From 2-01-FULL-49-22 sp964639445 (lineage in GTDB: Bacteria > Patescibacteriota > Saccharimonadia > Saccharimonadales > UBA10212), in NCBI GenBank assembly GCA_964639445.1, contig CAZXDA010000006.1, positions 1 through 22,167 of the forward strand: a stretch of DNA of 22,167 nucleotides, given 5' to 3'. Both the position numbers and the translations under genes were made by a program. This document shows, piece by piece, positions 20,635 to 22,167 of the stretch (positions are counted from its first letter, which is position 1; every line of letters begins with the position of its first letter). Under the pieces are notes generated by a model. It was given only the letters and a program-made list of their open reading frames with translations. It was not told the DNA's origin and searched no databases.

Positions 20635-22167
20635 CTAACTATCGGCTGAGGCAACTCTATCTACCTCTATTAAAGTAGTCATCCCGGCCAACGCTTTTAA
20701 ATAACCATCCTGCTTCATAGTCACCATCCCCTGAGACTGGGCTGTCTTCTGGATTACGGAGCTGGTAGCGTGCTTGATAATTAGTTCCTGGACAGCTTCG
20801 CTCACTTCAAAAACCTCATACAATCCCAGGCGCCCTTTGTATCCGGTTGGATTATCAAGTGTTGGATTAGGCTTAAGCAAAGTATAAGCGTTTTGATTGG
20901 CCAGAGGCAAGCTCTTATAGCCCAGGTCTTGGGCTACTTTAGGCATCTCGGCCGCGGTTTTGGGAAGCAGATTGCCAATAGTTTGCTTGATGGCAGCCGT
21001 CTCGGCGGCATTTGACTTATAGGTCTCACCGCCCGGAATCACCCGGCGTACTAAACGCTGGCCAATTACCGTATGAACGGTACTAGCAATTAAAAAGGGC
21101 TCAACGCTCATATCAAGCAGGCGCGGCAGAATGCCAGCGGCGCTATTAGTGTGTAAAGTAGAAAACACTAAATGGCCTGTCAGTGCCGCTTGAACTGCCA
21201 AACCGGCAGTTTCGCGGTCGCGAATCTCGCCAACCATCACCACATCCGGATCCTGGCGTAGAATCGAACGCAAGCCGGTGGCGAATGTCAGGCCAACTTC
21301 CGGGTTAACCTGAATTTGATTAACGTCCGCAATTTTGTATTCCACCGGATCTTCCAGAGTGACTATGTTAATATCGTCATTTCTGATTTCGGTAATCATG
21401 GCGTACATGCTGGTGGTTTTACCGGAGCCGGTGGGGCCGCTGGTCAGAATCATGCCGTGCGGCAGTTTAAGACCCTGGCGAATCAAGCGCAAAGCCCGGC
21501 CCGTATAACCCATATCCTCTAAATTCAGAGCGGTAGCATCTTTTTCCAAAAGCCTGAGCACTACCTGCTCACCCCAAATTACCGGGCTGATAGCTACCCG
21601 AATATCTACCTCGTTGCCGCTAAGCTGTACTGTAAACTGTCCGTCTTGCGGAATCCGGTGCTCGTCAATTTTTAAATTGGACATAATTTTTATTCGGCTA
21701 ACTAAGGGTGCTTCAGCAGTTTTTGGCAGTTTCATCACCTCACGCAAGACGCCATCAACCCGCGTGCGAATCCTAAGCTCTTTCTCCAACGGCTCGATAT
21801 GGATATCGCTGGCGCGGTTTTTTTCGGCGTATTGCAAGATGGCACTTAGGGCCTTACTAATTGGTGAATCTTGAATAATAACCTGCACCTTTTTTCTGGC
21901 AGTGCCAACGGGTGCAAAAGCAGACGATTTAGTCTCAGTCGCAGCTGGCGCCTCTTCGGGCAGACTTAAAATAGAACTTATACCAGCAGTGCGGTCGTAT
22001 TGTTCCAGTATATGGCGGATGCCGGATTCGCTGGCAGCATAGACTTTTATTGGCTGACCGACTTTGTTGCTCAAAAAATCAACTGCCTGAACATTGCCGG
22101 CATCAAGCATAGCTACAATCAGTCTTTTTTGAGCTGCGTCGTAGCCAAGCGGTACAGCCAAGTACTG
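20635..22167 (-). CDS. pilB: Type IV pilus assembly ATPase (5' end beyond right edge)
   Basis: The visible 510 residues run from inside the MshEN/GspE N-terminal domain (QYLAVPLGYDAAQKRL...) through Walker A (GPTGSGKTT), Asp box (LEDPVEYK), Walker B (DPDVVMVGEIRD) and His box (HLVFSTLHTNSA). The frame is open to the window edge, and the first possible start (TTG 22161) is in the middle of a conserved strand, so the true start lies outside. PilB powers pilus extension. The zinc-binding four-cysteine element usual between QRLVRR and GYKGRxGxYE is absent: the visible protein has no Cys at all, and a longer Pro/Asn/Ala-rich insert replaces it. Confidence 0.95.
   Translation of the reverse strand, partial: QYLAVPLGYDAAQKRLIVAMLDAGNVQAVDFLSNKVGQPIKVYAASESGIRHILEQYDRTAGISSILSLPEEAPAATETKSSAFAPVGTARKKVQVIIQDSPISKALSAILQYAEKNRASDIHIEPLEKELRIRTRVDGVLREVMKLPKTAEAPLVSRIKIMSNLKIDEHRIPQDGQFTVQLSGNEVDIRVAISPVIWGEQVVLRLLEKDATALNLEDMGYTGRALRLIRQGLKLPHGMILTSGPTGSGKTTSMYAMITEIRNDDINIVTLEDPVEYKIADVNQIQVNPEVGLTFATGLRSILRQDPDVVMVGEIRDRETAGLAVQAALTGHLVFSTLHTNSAAGILPRLLDMSVEPFLIASTVHTVIGQRLVRRVIPGGETYKSNAAETAAIKQTIGNLLPKTAAEMPKVAQDLGYKSLPLANQNAYTLLKPNPTLDNPTGYKGRLGLYEVFEVSEAVQELIIKHATSSVIQKTAQSQGMVTMKQDGYLKALAGMTTLIEVDRVASADS

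Noticed and set aside
22159..22161. Start of pilB at TTG 22161
   Set aside because: The frame is open to the edge and the residues before and after belong to the same conserved strand of the N-terminal domain, so this is an internal leucine.

Overview
The window looks like a chromosomal segment of a Patescibacteria (CPR) bacterium, with Saccharibacteria the most natural guess. This is an inference from gene content: a compact type IV pilus operon without secretin or outer-membrane genes, a membrane-anchored PpiC-like protein, an MprF-type protein, a long-form Ndk and short gaps. No marker gene fixes the lineage. TGA ends several genes in the usual way, so the standard genetic code applies.

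Layout. 1-1089 (minus): the N-terminus of a membrane glycosyltransferase running off the left edge, a small three-helix membrane protein, tRNA-Gly(CCC) and tRNA-Thr(CGT). 1124-1450 (minus): a small ORF split by one in-frame TGA. 1476-1904 (plus): tRNA-Asp(GTC), two imperfect palindromes, a GIY-YIG nuclease gene and a second copy of the last 17 bases of the tRNA, together resembling a minimal integrated unit. 1909-6532 (minus): PpiC-like protein and PH-domain protein (overlapping), tRNA-Arg(CCT), an MprF-like protein and ndk. 6649-7986: a minus-strand four-helix-bundle (S23-type) gene divergent from a plus-strand XerC/D recombinase. 8048-10223 (plus): a membrane-anchored lipoprotein-like protein, then a strikingly GC-rich secreted glycosidase-like gene with a long structured leader and two strong hairpins at its end.

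10310-22167 (minus) is a near-continuous type IV pilus operon, in transcription order: pilB (cut by the right edge), pilT, pilC, a pilin with its own likely promoter, pilD, then four prepilin-like proteins (GspH/FimT-, PilV-, PilW- and PilX-like) with one bitopic membrane protein among them. The PilV- and PilX-like proteins are greatly enlarged by Ig-like modules and cysteine/aromatic-rich C-termini, which suggests an adhesive pilus tip. PilB and PilT would drive extension and retraction, PilC is the platform, and PilD matures all the pilins.

The most unusual feature is not a gene. Almost every gap holds a short array of 7-base units in strict register. Each locus has its own unit, all arrays are slightly degenerate, and most abut a start codon on the minus strand. 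Arrays flank the S23-type gene on both sides, one is interrupted by a dispersed palindrome, and one lies in frame inside pilD. Several arrays supply the -10 or -35 hexamer of what look like leaderless promoters.
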